This document shows positions 1 through 13,166 of a stretch of DNA of 64,000 nucleotides, one piece after another. Position 1 is the first letter of the stretch. Every line of letters starts with the position of its first letter. The position numbers were made by a program, and so were the translations under genes. The stretch is taken from contig LLEY01000249.1 in the NCBI GenBank assembly GCA_001414485.1, positions 1 to 64,000 of the forward strand. Reading direction: 5' to 3'. This DNA comes from Calycina herbarum. Taxonomy: Eukaryota; Ascomycota; Leotiomycetes; Helotiales; Pezizellaceae. A model generated the notes under the pieces. The model saw nothing but the letters and a program-made list of their open reading frames with translations. It searched no databases and had not been told where the DNA came from.

Positions 1-555
1 CAATCCCTACACGGAGAGGGTTATTAGGAGTCTCAGGAGTACTCAGCGTAGTCCACTCCCATTGACGCAGGAATCGCCTACGATTTTACCAGCTGACTGT
101 TCAGACACCAAACCCCGGTGTCACTGGTCGTCCAGGTGGTCTCTGATTACCTGGCTATTTGAGGTTGTCGATGTACTGATCCGAATCTAGGCCGAATCGA
201 ATTCGAAGCAAGTACGCCGGCGCGCTCGAGTGAGATATTATAACAGGCCGTCCCCGGCGGAGTCGAATTTGGTCTTTTAATGTAACGGCACGAAACGGAT
301 ACTACTACAAAAGAGGCATATGGAAGTGCGTTCGATAGAATGACATACCCGAATACTAGGCTCTGATACGAAGGAAAAGACCAAATTGGTCTTTCCTCAA
401 GAGAGAGTAAGGGCATCTATATACAAGAGGGCCGGATAATAACAAAAGTCCGTACCGATCCGGCTCTGACAATTCCGAAACCATCTGTGCCGTACCATAC
501 TCGGCACGTATTCTTGGCTGTTCCGATGGCTCGGCAATTCCATAAATAGCTGGCC
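1..555. other. Unassigned left flank, not RIP-damaged
   Basis: This stretch has balanced base composition, unlike the AT-rich block that follows. I find no convincing gene in it. It holds a short perfect inverted repeat (9-bp arms at 376-384 and 386-394), and one arm recurs in inverted form at 267-278. A TATA-like CATAAATAG lies near 541-549. Weak transition-only similarity to the inner retroelement's 3' untranslated region begins at about 556. The stretch could be the end of another transposon, but no terminal repeat was identified. Confidence 0.4.
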
Positions 556-3381
556 ATCACAACACCTCTCTTGAAAGATAAGCTTAAATAATATAGGACC
601 CTTAACGCCCTTCGAATCGAACGTTTAAGACGCGAAATGATTCCTTATACTTGTTATATAAATACGAAAACTAGTTGTTAATATATTAGTATTCCTAGTA
701 GTTCTAAGTATTCCGAGTGTACTAGGAAGGGCAAATCTTACGATATCGAGTCGTAAAATCGAATGCCCTTAATCTTCGAGTAGGAATCCATTGATGCCTA
801 GAAGCGGAGGTTATAGTAGGAGGAAGAGATAGCCTATAAGATTTAGGAAGAAGCTATATAGAAGATCCTTTACCTATGAAAGCAACAACGCTTCCTTATA
901 GAACAGGAGTAAGAGATACTCCGTCGTAGTCTTACTAACCTATAAGAACTTAATAAAGCTAATAAAAAAGAAAGAGTAGAGAAAGAGAAAGAAGAGAGGG
1001 AATTAGAGGTTGCCTATCTAGCGGCCCCCTCTTCTTCTAGCGACCCTGCTTTTGTTACTAAGCTAGCTCTTAATTTAGCTTTCCTCGAGGCTTTCTCTTC
1101 TAACCACAAGATATAGGTAACCCTAGGTTTTAGTAGTAGAACTTCCGAAGTTCCTCTAAGCAATGGTTAAGATTGCCTTTTAGCTCCTAAGTGTTTTCTA
1201 AGTATAGGTAATCTAACTATTTAATTAAGTACTTAATCTTACCTTTAATAATCTTATAGTTAAGAATTCTTTCGACTTTATATTTAGTATTTAGATTAAC
1301 TAGTTAAATTTCTATAAATAGGGCTAGTAGTGCTCCTAGTAGTGCTAGTTCGAGTAGGGATATATGAAATACTAGGTAGATGTTTATTATCCTTAGTAGT
1401 GCTAATTTATAATTCAAAGGTCCTTTAATACGTTTGATTTTAAATAGTCTAAGTTTTTTATAATCTAGTTTATTACTTAGTCTTTTTATATTAATATTCT
1501 TTTATACTAAGTAGACTTTATCCTCCTCTTTTAGTGTTAGCTCCTAACTACGTCGTTTATTATAGTAGTACGCGTTTCTTTCTACTATAAATTACAGGTC
1601 CTTTATAAGTTCCTTATATAGACTCTTAATTTTCAAGACCTAAATATAAGTAAGTTAGTTATTAATAGTCGTAGATAGTAGTTCTTAATACGCTGATAAT
1701 TTATACCTAAAATTAGCGTAGAATAGTATAATAAGTGTTGTTTCTATTACTAAACTATTATAGGCAAACTATACTAAAGGCAGCAGTTCTACCTAGTTAT
1801 CTTATTAGTAGTTTATATAATAATAAAGGTATGTTTTAACTACTTAATTTATCTATTCGTTCCCTCTATTTATTTAAGAGTAGAAAGCTATAGAGAGCTT
1901 TCTTTTTACACCTAATCGTTTTATAAGAGCGATCTAAAATTTCGAGGTAAAGAGCTTATCTCTATCTAAGAGTATTTCTTTAAGTAGTCTATATCTTAAA
2001 ACTACTTCTTTAAGGAATACGAACACTAATTCCTTAGCTATACTTAACTCTATATATACTATAAGAATTATATACTTTATAAGTCGTTCTATAATAACTA
2101 GGATTGTATTATATTTAACTCCTATTATTAGATCTTTAGATTTTAGTAATTTAATAATAAAATCTATAGATATTAATTTCTAAGGTACTTATAGTATTAG
2201 AGTAGTATTTATCTATCTATATAGAGCATAGTAGGAAGCCTTGTTCTAGGTATAGGTATTATATTCTACTATTACCTCTTTAACTATTATAGATAACTGA
2301 TTAATATAGTAGTATTATCTTATTCTTTAGAGGGTTCTTTAAATTCCTTAGTAACCGTAAGCGGGTATAGTATAGTATTCTTATATAAATTCTTTTATAT
2401 ACGAACTAAGAACCTATAGTTTCCCTTTTATATACTAGTTATAACCTTCGTATATATTCTAAATTTTATCTATCTATATATTGTTTATTACTACTATCTT
2501 GTATATAGTAGGTACTAAGTCTCCGTTCTTAAGAGTTTTTAAGATTATAATCTTTTTATACTCTTTATTTCCCTTATATCTAGGTTTCTAGCTAAGAGTA
2601 TTAGCTTAAGTATTTAACGTTCCTTTTATATATCGAATAATAATGTCAAATCCTTCTAATATCTCTAACTATCTAGCTAATTATCTTATCGTAAGTTCCT
2701 TAGTTATCGTAAACGTCCTAAGGTTCTTATAGTTAGATAAAACTATAACTAGGTGTTTTACTAGCTATAAATAAATCCTCTAGTATTCTAAAGCTAATAC
2801 TATAGTAAGTAATTCTTTATTAAAAATACTATAGTTTTATTATACTAAGTTAAATATCTTAGAATAATATATAATAGGTATAAGTTTTTCTTTATTATTT
2901 AGCTATAGGTAAACCGCTCCTACTACTATGTCTAAGGCGTCTATTTCGATCGTACTAGGCTTTTCTATATTAAAATCGTATAGAATAGGTTTCTCTATAA
3001 ACTTTGCTTTAATTTTCTAAAAAGCGTCCTCTACTTATTTATTCTATATAAACTTAATAGCTTTCTTAACTAGTCCTAATATTAGTTTAGTAATCTTTAT
3101 ATAGTCTTAAATAAATAGATAGTAAAAGTTTATAAATCTAAGGAAGGACTATATATCTTTTATATTTTCTAGTAACTTCTAGTTTAAGACGTCCTAGATC
3201 TTTACTAGATCTATCTCTATTTTCTCTAAGACGAATACCTATTCTAAGAAAAGGGTCTAAGTTACTCCGAACTCGTATTTCAAGAGTTTTAACTAAGAGT
3301 TAACTTTTATAAGTTATTATAAAACTTCTTTAACATATCCCTTATATTCCTCTTCTTTTTCTAAGAAGATTAGGATATTAT
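556..3381 (-). mobile_element. Outer Ty3/gypsy retroelement, 3' half
   Basis: This is the downstream half (end of reverse transcriptase, RNase H, integrase, chromodomain) of a gypsy-type element on the minus strand. It is colinear with 4003-6806 of the inner element at high similarity allowing for transitions, starting at the shared block at about 603. It stops at 3376/3381 exactly where the inner element inserted, and its other half resumes at 10223. No 3' LTR is found at its left end, so it is truncated there or ends in unrecognised sequence. All coding frames are destroyed by RIP. Confidence 0.85.
3377..3381. repeat. Left 5-bp target-site duplication (ATTAT)
   Basis: ATTAT directly precedes the left LTR, and the same five bases follow the right LTR at 10223-10227. 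A 5-bp duplication is typical of Ty3/gypsy integration. Removing the inner element and one copy restores the sequence seen uninterrupted in the paralogous copy near 6797-6815. Confidence 0.9.
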
Positions 3382-3856
3382 TATAACGAAACTCAAACGA
3401 ACTAAACAAAGATGACTAAGTCTCGAAGGTTGGTATACAGTAAGAAGTATAAATGCGCCAGGTTGTTTACTTAGAAGTGAACTTATTACTTATATCAAAG
3501 ATATTAAACAAGATAATAAAATTAATAACTAAAGTTAAGTACGAAGCTCCTATCTAGATAGCAGACGTGCCAGTATATATAGAACCTTCGTCCTTTACCT
3601 ATATCGCTCTAAAACCCTTATATTACTCGTATCGCCCGCTAACCGAGCGATGTAGGCGATGTAGGCGATCATCACGTGTCTGCCGACAGAGTCACGTGAT
3701 TCCAACATAATCCTAATAATAAGATCCTAAAGTCCTTTAAGTACTATCACTTCTAGGCTTCCTCCTATGTTACCTTTCCTTTCCTAGATACCTATGCCTT
3801 ATCCTATTAGAACACTGTCTAAACTACGTATCACGATTTACACATAATTCGTAACA
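3382..3856 (-). repeat. 3' LTR of inner retroelement
   Basis: This 475-bp LTR has the same length as the copy at 9748-10222. On the plus strand it begins TATAACGAAACTC (ancestral TGTAAC, compare the outer LTR at 13167) and ends ATTCGTAACA. It carries ATCGC/GCGAT short repeats and the sequence GTAGGCGATGTAGGCGAT. Differences from its partner are almost all transitions. Confidence 0.92.
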
Positions 3857-3869
3857 CTATCCCCTTCTT
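3857..3869 (-). other. Polypurine tract of inner retroelement
   Basis: Read on the minus strand the 13 bases just inside the 3' LTR are AAGAAGGGGATAG. This is a polypurine-rich stretch in the position where plus-strand DNA synthesis is primed in LTR retroelements. Confidence 0.7.
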
Positions 3870-4569
3870 AGTCTAGCGTGTCCCTACGCTTAAGTATAGC
3901 CTAAGAAATATCGTTAAAAGGCTAGCAGCCTTTCTATTCTTCTATTATATTATTAACGTCTTCCTATAAGGACAAACTCAAATAAAATAGAATTCTCTAC
4001 GCCCTTCGAATCGAACGATTAGGACACGAAATAATTCCCTATACTTAATATGTTTATACTAAATCCAGTCGTCGTTACGTCAATATTACTAATAGTTCTA
4101 AGTACTCTAAGTATACTAGGAAAGGCAAATCCTATAACGTTAAGGAACAAAACCGAATACCCTTACTTTTCGAATAGGAATCCCTTAATACCTAGAAACA
4201 ACAGTTATAATAAGAAGAGGAGATAGCCTACAAGGTTTAAGAAGAAGCTATATAGAAGATCCTCTATTTGCAGAAGCAATAGCGTTTCCTTACTAAGCAG
4301 GAGTAAGAGATGCTCTATCGCAGCCTCTTAACCCTATAAGAGCTTAATAAAGCTAAGAAGAAAGAAGAAAAAAGAAAATAAGAGGAAAAAGAAAAGGTTA
4401 AGGCAAATACGATTATAGTCTTAGGCAGAGGCCTAGATAATTATATACCTACTTATACTAGCACGTCCCTTTTCGACATTCCTCCAGAACCTAGTCTCGA
4501 TTCCGCTTTTTTCGAGGTTTTCCCTACTAACTACAAGATATAGGCAGGCTTAGGTTTTACTAGTGGAAC

Positions 4570-4760
4570 TCCTGAAGTTCTACCTAGTACTAGTTAAGGT
4601 TTCCTTTCAGTTCCTAAGTATTCTCTGAATGTAGGTAATTTAACTACTTAATTAAATACTTAACTCGTCCTCTAACAAGTCTATAGTTAAGAATCTTTTC
4701 GACTTTATATTCAGTATTTAGGTTTACTAGTTAGATTTCTATAATTAGGGCTAGTAGTGC
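4570..4760 (-). pseudogene. Integrase C-terminus and chromodomain remnant
   Basis: Read on the minus strand, this segment gives a block resembling the integrase-tail motif HVSLLEPA, then proline-rich-derived sequence, then EYKVEKIL, KYLIK and ENT segments characteristic of a chromodomain. Stops sit where Trp codons are expected, consistent with RIP of TGG. In related elements such domains direct integration to heterochromatin; that role is family knowledge, not shown here. Confidence 0.7.
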
Positions 4761-6796
4761 TCCTAGTAGTGCTAGTTCGAGTAAGGATACATAGAATACT
4801 AGGTAGATGTTTATTATCTTTAATAATACTAATTTATAATTTAAAGGTCCCTTAACATATTTGATTTTAAATAGTCTAAGTTTTTTATAATCTAGTTTAT
4901 TACTTAGTCTTTTTATATCGATGTTTTTCTATACTAAGTAGACTTTATCCCCCTCTTTTAACGTTAGCTCCTAACTACGTCGTTTATTATAGTAGTACGT
5001 ATTTCTTTTAGCTATAAACTATAAGTCCTCTATAAGTTCCTTATATAGACTTTTGATTTTCAAGACTTAAACACAAGTAAGTTAGTTATCGATGGTCGTA
5101 GACAGCGGTTCTTAATACGCTAATAATTTATACCTAAAATTAGTATAGAATAGTATAACAAGTGTTGTTTCTATTACTAAACTATTATAGGCAAACTATA
5201 CTAAGGGCAGCAGTTCTACCTAGTTATCTTACTAGTAGTTTATATAATAACGAAGGTATGTTTTAACTACTTAATTTATCTATTCGTTTCTTCTATTTAT
5301 TTAAAGATAGAAAGCTATAGAAAGCTTTCTTTTTATACTTAATTATTCTATAAGAGCGATCTAAAATTTCAAGGTAAAGAGCTTGTCTCTATCTAAGAGT
5401 ATTTCTTCTAGTAGTCTATATCTTAAGACTACTTCTCTAAGGAATACGAATACTAATTCCTTAGCTATACTTAACTTTATATATACTATAAGAATTATAT
5501 ACTTCGTAAGTCGTTCTATAATAACTAGGATTATATTATATTTAACTCCTATTATTAGATCTTTAGATTTTAGTAATTTAATAATAAAATCTATAGATAT
5601 TAATTTCTAAGGTATCTATAGTATTAGAGTAGTGTTTATCTATCTATAAGGAGTATAGTAAGAAGCCTTATTCCTAGTATAGGTATTATATTCCGCTATT
5701 ACTTCCTTAACTATTATAGATAACCGATTAATATAGTAGTATTATCTTATCCTTTAAAGGGTTCTTCGAATTCCTTAGTAACCGTGAGCAGGCATAGCAT
5801 AGTATTCTTATATAAATTCTTTTATATATAAACTAGGAACCTATAGTTTCCCTTTTACATACTAGTTATAACCTTCGTATATATTCTAAATTTTATCTAT
5901 CTATATGTCGTTTATCGCTACTATCTCGTATACTATAGGTACTAAGTCTCTATTCTTAAGAGTTTTTAAGATTATAATCTTTTTATACTTCTTATTTCCC
6001 TTATATCCGGGTTTTTAGCTAAGAGTATTAGCTCAAGTATTCAACGTTCTCTTTATATGTTAGATAACGATGTCGAATCCTTCTAATATCTCTAACTATC
6101 TAGCTAATCACCTTATCATAAGTTCCTTAGTAGTTGTAAATGTCCTAAGGTTCTTATAGTCAGATAAAACTATAACTAGGTGTTTTACTAGCTATAAATA
6201 AATTCTTTAGTATTCTAAAGCTAATACTATAGTAAGCAATTCTTTGTTAAAAATGCTATAGTTTTATTATACTAGGTTAAATATCTTAGAATAATATATA
6301 ATAGATATAAGTTTTCCTTTATTATTTAGCTATAGGTGAACCGCACTTACTATCGTATTCGAAGCGTCTATTTTAATCGTACTAGGTTTATCTATATCGA
6401 AATCGTATAGAATAGGTTTTTCTATAAACTTTACTTTAATTTTCTAAAAAGCATCCTCTACTTATTTATTCTATATAAATCTAATAGCTTTTTTAACTAG
6501 TCTCGACATTAGTTTAATAATTTTTACATAGTCTCGAATAAACAGACAGCAAAAGTTTACAAATCTAAGGAAGGACTATACGTCTTTTACATTTTCTAGT
6601 AACTTCTAGTTTAAGACATCTTAGATCTTTACTAGATCTATCTCCATTTTCTCTAAGTTAAACACCTATCCTAGGAAAAGGGTCCGAGTTACTCCAAACT
6701 TATATTTCAAGAGTTTTAACTAAGAGTTTACTTTTACTAGTTATTATAAAACTTCTTTAACATATCCCTTATATTCTTCTTCTTTTTCTAAGAAGA

Positions 6797-6830
6797 TTAA
6801 GATATTATCTAGGTAATAGATTACTATTAC
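6797..6830 (-). pseudogene. Reverse transcriptase active-site remnant
   Basis: The minus-strand codons at 6801-6815 read YLDNI, followed by LIF. This corresponds to the YLDDILIF catalytic motif of gypsy reverse transcriptase with a RIP-type Asp-to-Asn change. The homologous codons of the outer element are the exact site where the inner element integrated. Confidence 0.8.
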
Positions 6831-9515
6831 TTCTAGAAGATCTCTTAAAATATTATTATTTTATCTCTAATATATAGCTAGTACGTTATAGAGTCTAAAT
6901 AGCATAACTATATATTTGTAAAGGCCTAATAGTAAGGCAAATACTATCTTCTATTCGTCTCTAACTTTTATTCATATAAGTCTATAGACGTTTTATTAAT
7001 CTAGTTTCGTAAATCGTACTACCTTACCTAACTTATCCTATAAGTATTAGCTAGGTAGCAGCGGATAAGCGTCCTTAACCGTAGTATGATTTACTTCTTA
7101 GTAATCAACATATACTCTTCTATCTAGATCGTCTTTTTTCTTAATAATAAGTATATTTAAGGTAATTAGTAACTTAGATTTTCTAATATATCTCTTCTTA
7201 ATACCTTCCTTTATATAACTTTCTATCCTTTATAGGCTTTTCTAGTTATATAACCGAAGCTTTTACTTTAAGAGGTAATAATCCTCTTTTAATTTAATCT
7301 TATAGTCCTATAAGCGATGTTCTAATAAGGCTTACAAGTCTTTTAGGTTTTTAAATAAAGCCTTAAATTCTCTATACTACATAGGTATTTCGTTATTAGC
7401 TGTCCTACTAACCTGTAGAGGACCCTAGGCAAGGTGTCCTAGTATCTTAGAAGAGGTGGCACTAACCTTGTTTTAGCCTTAAAGTTATAATTACAAACCT
7501 ATGTAATTATATCAACTAAAGGTCATTATTTAAGCCTTCTAATTAATATCCAGATTATATTCTCTAATCTATAGCATACCTAGTATCGCTTCCTTACTTC
7601 CTATTTTAATAATATCGAATTATATGTCTAAGCAATGTCCTTCGATAGTAATACTTATTAGAATAGTTTACTAATCGATAATTCTATCCTAGTATATAAC
7701 GTCTATTCTATTAACCACTCCTAGGCAGTATAGCTTTATACCTTTAATTAAGACGTTTAGCTTTTTCTAAGCTACTAGGGAAAGAAAATTACTTATTACT
7801 CCTAAATCAATTATAACTCAGAGTTCCTTTCCTCTTATCTTTACTATTACTATAAGTTAATTCTCTCTAGATATAACGTTTAATTTTCTAATTATCGGTT
7901 AGTAGAGCTCTCTCTATACCAACTCCGTTTCTTAGTCTATGTCGTATTCGTTTATCTCCTAGAAGATTATACTAAATAACTTCCTACTTCGTAATTCCTA
8001 GAATATTACTCTAACTTTTCCAACTAAAGCGACTATAGTATACTAGCCTCCCATTTCTAGTATAGTTTCCCTATTATTAGATAGCGTACCTAAAAAACTA
8101 GGTTTAAGGCGTCTTATAAAGTCATTAGGACCCTGCTATTACTATAAACTAGTTTCTTCCTATAGATCTATAACTATCTAAATATCTCCTATCTTAGGTA
8201 TACTAGATAGTTTACTAGATACTGCTTATTCTAGTCCAGGTTCTTTAAATTCGATAGTTTCCCTTCTAGTAACAAGGCTTACTAAAGTTATTCTATCCTA
8301 TTTATTCTAAACTATTTTATAAGTAGTTAAAATAATAGGGTTAATTCCCTAAGTAGAATATAGGCTCTAGAAATTAGGTTTCTAGTTTTCTATATATACC
8401 TATCTATTCCCTCTTTTAAAGGTTCTAATAAATACCTATATTTCGCCTTATTTAGACTTATATATTCCTAGATTTACCTCTAATAAGTCAGATATCGATT
8501 CTAATAACTTTAACAAACTTATTAATAGTAGTAATTTATATTCTACTTAAAGAGGCGATTTATAATCTATTTCCAGCTATATATTATAATATTCTTCGAG
8601 TAATAGATCCCTATTATTATTAGTATCCTATACCTTACTAACTTATAACTTAATTCCTTTATTTAGCTATAAGTATATAGCGCCTACTGTTATATCTATA
8701 GCGTCTGTTTTAATTTATATACTATAACCTCTAGCTTCGAGTTCTTTATCCGTAAGTTCGATTTTTTCTAGTAAAGCTACTTCTTTTTAGATAGTAGCGT
8801 TAGCTTGTTTCCTTTTAGAGTCTTTCTTCTTACTATACTTATTTGCTCTATAGCTAGGAAGACTATAGTTATAATACAAGTTCTGCTCACGTCGACGACT
8901 TCGCTCTTTCTAGGATAATCCTCTCTTCTAGGAGTTTTCTTTCTTAGATTCCTTCCTTAAAACCTATGATTTCTAAGTAGCGTCGATTTCTATAAGATCT
9001 CTACAATCTTTTCATCTACTCTTTCTATATCAATAACTATAACTTCCTTTCTTCTCTAGATTTCTTTTATAGATATAGTTATCGATCCTAATTATATTAT
9101 TTATTAATTTATTTAATATATTTAGAAAATCCTCTTATACGATTTTATCCTTTACGTTATTCTTAAGTCTACGATAGAATTGTTTACGTAATACTTTATT
9201 ATTCTATCCTATTTATATAGAGTACTATTAAAATTATAAGGCATACTTAGCGGCTAATCCCTTCTACCTAAGTGTATATAAAGCTCTAACTACCTTTTTC
9301 TTTATATCAACATCCTTAAAAGCCTAGTTAATTCCCTCTCTAAATCCTTAAACATTCCTAAACAAATCCCTCATCTTTTTAGACATCTAAAGAGAGACCT
9401 TTCTATTAGCTGTTTTATTTATCTAGTAATCCTCTAAGTACAGTTCTAACCAGTTATAAGCTACTCCTTTAAGACGGGTAGACAACTATATAACCTAGTT
9501 AGTTTCACTTAGAAA

Positions 9516-9713
9516 CTAGGTATAATGAAAACTTAAGTAGAGGGAAGCTTTTATTAAGAATTTAGCTAGCTTCTCGAGTAAGCCATTAAACAGCTTTAGA
9601 AGAGGAAGTTTCACTTCCTCTCGAAGAGTAGTAACCGGTATAACTAGTGTAACTAGGGGGTCCGCAGCTAGCCTTAGTAGGGTGGTTCTTAGAGTAGAAG
9701 AGGTTGCCAACAT
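9516..9713 (-). pseudogene. gag N-terminal fragment, inner element
   Basis: This 65-codon frame begins at the first in-frame ATG inside the 5' LTR and ends at a stop created in the gag region. Its counterpart at 12935-13132 is 65 codons as well and nearly identical in protein sequence. The KLP-P-FDGL-KLAEFL core resembles the conserved start of the gypsy capsid domain. The rest of gag is unreadable because of stops. Confidence 0.75.
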
Positions 9714-9747
9714 AGTAGCGATCTTACTTCTAAGTAGGTGCTTAAAG

Positions 9748-10222
9748 TATAACGAAACTTAAACGAACTAAACAAAGATGACTAAGTCTCAAAGGTTAGT
9801 ATATAGTAAGAAGTATAAATACACTAGGTTGTTTACTTAGAAGTGAACTTATTACTTATATTAAAGATATTAAATAAGATAATAAAATTAATAACTAAAG
9901 TTAAGTACGAAGCTCCTATCTAGATAGCAGACGTACTAGTATATATAGAACCTTCGTCCTTTGTCTATATCGTTCTAAAACCCTTATATCGCTCGCATCG
10001 CCTACTAACCGAGCGATGTAGGCGATGTAGGCGATCATCACGTGTCTACTGATAGAGTTATGTAATTCCAACATAATCCCAATAATGAGATCCTAAAGTC
10101 CTTTAAGTACTATTACTTCTAGGCTTCCTCCTATGTTACCTTTCCTTTCCTAGATACCTGTACCTTATCCTATTAGAACGCCGTCTAGACTACGTATCAC
10201 GATTTGTACGTGATTCGTGATA
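9748..10222 (-). repeat. 5' LTR of inner retroelement
   Basis: This 475-bp partner of 3382-3856 ends ATTCGTGATA on the plus strand, where the partner ends ATTCGTAACA. Each copy carries a different RIP-type change from an inferred ancestral end CGTGACA. It contains an ATCGCCTAC/GTAGGCGAT inverted repeat able to form a hairpin. Confidence 0.92.
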
Positions 10223-10227
10223 ATTAT
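10223..10227. repeat. Right 5-bp target-site duplication (ATTAT)
   Basis: ATTAT is identical to 3377-3381 and directly follows the 5' LTR of the inner element. Confidence 0.9.
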
Positions 10228-12934
10228 CTAGGTAATAAATTACTATTACCCTTAGAAGATCTCCTAAAATGTTATTATTTTATCTTTAATATATAACTAG
10301 TATATTATAAAGTCTAAAAAGTATAACTATATATTTATAAAGGCTTGATAGTAAGGCAAATACTATCTTCTATTCATTCCCGACTTTTATTTATATAAGT
10401 CTATAAGCGTTTTATTAATCTAATTTCATAAATTATACTACCTTACCTAACTTGTTCTATAAGTATTAGCTAGGTAGTAGTAGATAAGCGTCCTTAACTA
10501 TAACGTGATTTACTTCTTAGTAATTAATATATACTCTTTTATCTAGATCGTCTTTCTTTTTAATAATAAGTATATTTAAAGTAATTAATAACTTAGATTT
10601 TCTAATATATCCCTTCTTAATACCTTCCTTTATATAACTTTCTATCCTCTATAGGCTTTTCTAGTTATATAACTAAAGCTTCTACTTTAAGAGGTAATAA
10701 CTCTCTTTTAATTTAATCTTATAATCTTATAAGCGATGTTCTAGTAAAGCTTATAAGTCTTCTAGGTTCTTGAACAAAGCCTTAAATTCTTTATACTATA
10801 TAGGTATTTCGTTATTAGCTGTCCTACTAACCTGTAGAGGACCCTGGGCTAGGTGTCCTAGCGTCTTAGAAGAGGTGGCGCTAACCTTGTTCTAGCCTTA
10901 TAGTTATAATTACAAACCTATGTAATTATATCGACTAAAGGTTATTATTCGAGCCTTCTAATTAATATTTAGATTATGTTTCCTAATCTATAGTATACCT
11001 AGTATTACTTCCTTACTTCCTATTTTAATAATATCGAATTATATGTCTAAGTAGTATTCTTCGATAGTAATATTTATTAGAATAGTTTACTAATTAATAA
11101 TTCTATCCTAGTATATAACGTCTATTCTATTAACTACTCCTAGACGGTATAGCTTTATACCTTTAATCGGGACGTTTAGCTTCTTCTAAGCTACTAGGGA
11201 AAGAAAATTACCTATTGCTTCTAAATTAATTAAGACTTAGAGTTTCTTTCCTCTTATCCTTACTATTACTATAAGTTGATTCTCTCTAGAGGTAGCGTTT
11301 AATTCTCTAATTATTAGTTAGTAGAGCTCTCTCTATACTAACTCTGTTTCTTAGTCTATATTGTATTTATTTATCTCTTAGAAGATTATACTAAATAACT
11401 TCCTACTTTGTAATTCCTAAAAAATTACTCTAACTTTTTCGACTAAAGCAACTATAGTATACTAGCTTCCTATTTCTAGTATAGCTTCTCTTTTATTAGG
11501 TAGTATACCTAAAAAACTAGGTTTAGAGCGTCCTATAAAGTCGTTAGAACCCTACTATTACTATTCGCTAGTTTCTTCTTATAGATCTATAACTATCTAA
11601 ATATCTCCTATCTTAGACGTACTAGATAGTTCGCCGGATACTGCTTATTCTAGTCTAGGTTCTTTAAATTTAATAGTTTCCTTTTTAGTAATAAGGCTTA
11701 CTAAAGTTATTCTATCCTATTTATTCTAAACTATTTTATAAGTAGTTAAAATAGTAGGGTTAATTCCTTAAGTAGAATATAGGTTCTAGAAATTAGGTTT
11801 CTAGTTTTCTATATATACTTATCTATTCCCTCTTTTAAAAGTTCTAATAAATGCCTATATCTCGCCTTATTTAGGCTTATGTATTCCTAGATTCACTTTT
11901 AACAAGTTAGGTATCGATTCTGATAACTCTAATAAACTTGTTAATAGTAGTAATTTATATTCTACCTAAAAAGGTAATTTATAATCTATTTCTAACTATA
12001 TATTATAATATTCTTTAAGTAATAGATCCCTATTATTATTAGTATCCTATACTTTACTAACTTATAACTTAATTCCTTTGTTTAGCTATAAGTATACAGC
12101 GCCTGCTGTTGTGTCTATAGCGTCTGTTTTAATTTACGTGCTATAACCTCTAGTCTCGAGTTCTTCGTCTATAAGTTTAATTTTTTCTAGTAAAGCTACT
12201 TCTTTTTAGATAGTAGCGTTAGCTTGTTTCTCTTTAGAGTCTTTCTTCTTACTATACTTATTTGCTCTATAGCTAGGAAGACTATAGTTATAATATAAGT
12301 TCTACTTACGTCAACGATTTTACTCTTTCTAAGACAATCCTCTCTTCTAGGAGTTTTCTTTTTTAGATTCCTTTCCTAGAACCTATAATTTCTAAGTAGT
12401 ATCGATTTTTATAGGATCTCTATAATCTTTTCGTCTACTCTTTCTATATTAATAACTATAACTTCCTTTCCTCTCTAGATTTCTTTTATAGATATAGTTG
12501 TCGATCTTAATTACGTTATTTATTAATTTATTTAATATATCTAGAAAATCCTCTTATATGATCTTATCCTTTACGTTATCCTTAAGTCTATAATAGAATT
12601 ATTTATATAATACTTTATCGTTCTATCCTATTCGTATAAAGTACTATTAAAATTATAAGGCGTACTTAGCGGCTAACCCCTTCTACCTAAGTGTATATAA
12701 AGCTCTAACTACCTTTTTCTTTATATTAATATCTTTAAAAGCCTAGTTAATTCCCTCTCTAAATCCTTAAACATTCTTAAACAAATCCCTCGTTTTTTTA
12801 GACATCTAAAGAGAGACTTTTCTATTAGCTGTTTTATTTATCTAGTAATCCTCTAGGTATAGTTCTAACCAGTTATAAGCTACCCCTTTAAGATAGGTAG
12901 ACAACTATATAACCTAGTTAGTTTTACTTAGAAA

Positions 12935-13132
12935 CTAGGTATAATAAAAACTTAAGTAGAGGGAAGCCTTTATTAAGAATTCAGCCAGCTTCTTAGGTAA
13001 GCTATCGAACGGCTTCGGAAGAGGAAGTTTCACTTCCTCTCGAAGAGTAGTGACTGGTGTAACTAGTGTAACTGGGGGGTCCGCAGCTAGCCTTAGTAGG
13101 GCGGTTCTTAGAGTAGAAGAGGTTGCCGACAT
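12935..13132 (-). pseudogene. gag N-terminal fragment, outer element
   Basis: This 65-codon remnant is homologous to 9516-9713, with the same KLPLPKPFD-like capsid start. It is truncated by a RIP-type stop. No further gag frame survives. Confidence 0.75.
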
Positions 13133-13166
13133 AATAGCAATCTTACTTCTAAGTAGGTGCTTAAAG

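Larger units (their letters stand above)
3382..10222 (-). mobile_element. Inner Ty3/gypsy chromovirus-type retrotransposon, RIP-inactivated
   Basis: This is a structurally complete 6,841-bp LTR retrotransposon on the minus strand. Seen directly: two 475-bp LTRs with matching ends, a 5-bp target duplication, a purine-rich tract beside the 3' LTR and a gag start beside the 5' LTR. The minus-strand coding order is gag (from 9713 downward), reverse transcriptase (YLD-N-I at 6801-6815, a YLDDI motif with the second Asp codon mutated to Asn), an integrase C-terminal HVSLLEPA-like block, and a chromodomain-like EY-VEKIL segment around 4570-4715. The chromodomain places it among chromoviruses. Many TAG/TAA stops replace Trp and Gln codons, so it cannot encode protein. 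Confidence 0.92.

Noticed and set aside
1..555. Left flank considered as the outer element's missing 3' LTR
   Set aside because: No match to the TGTAAC start or CGTAACA end, and no similarity to the three LTRs.
5383..5610. 75-codon Ile/Ser/Leu-rich frame in the transposon island
   Set aside because: Product of RIP-biased AT-rich sequence antisense to pol; starts with TTG.
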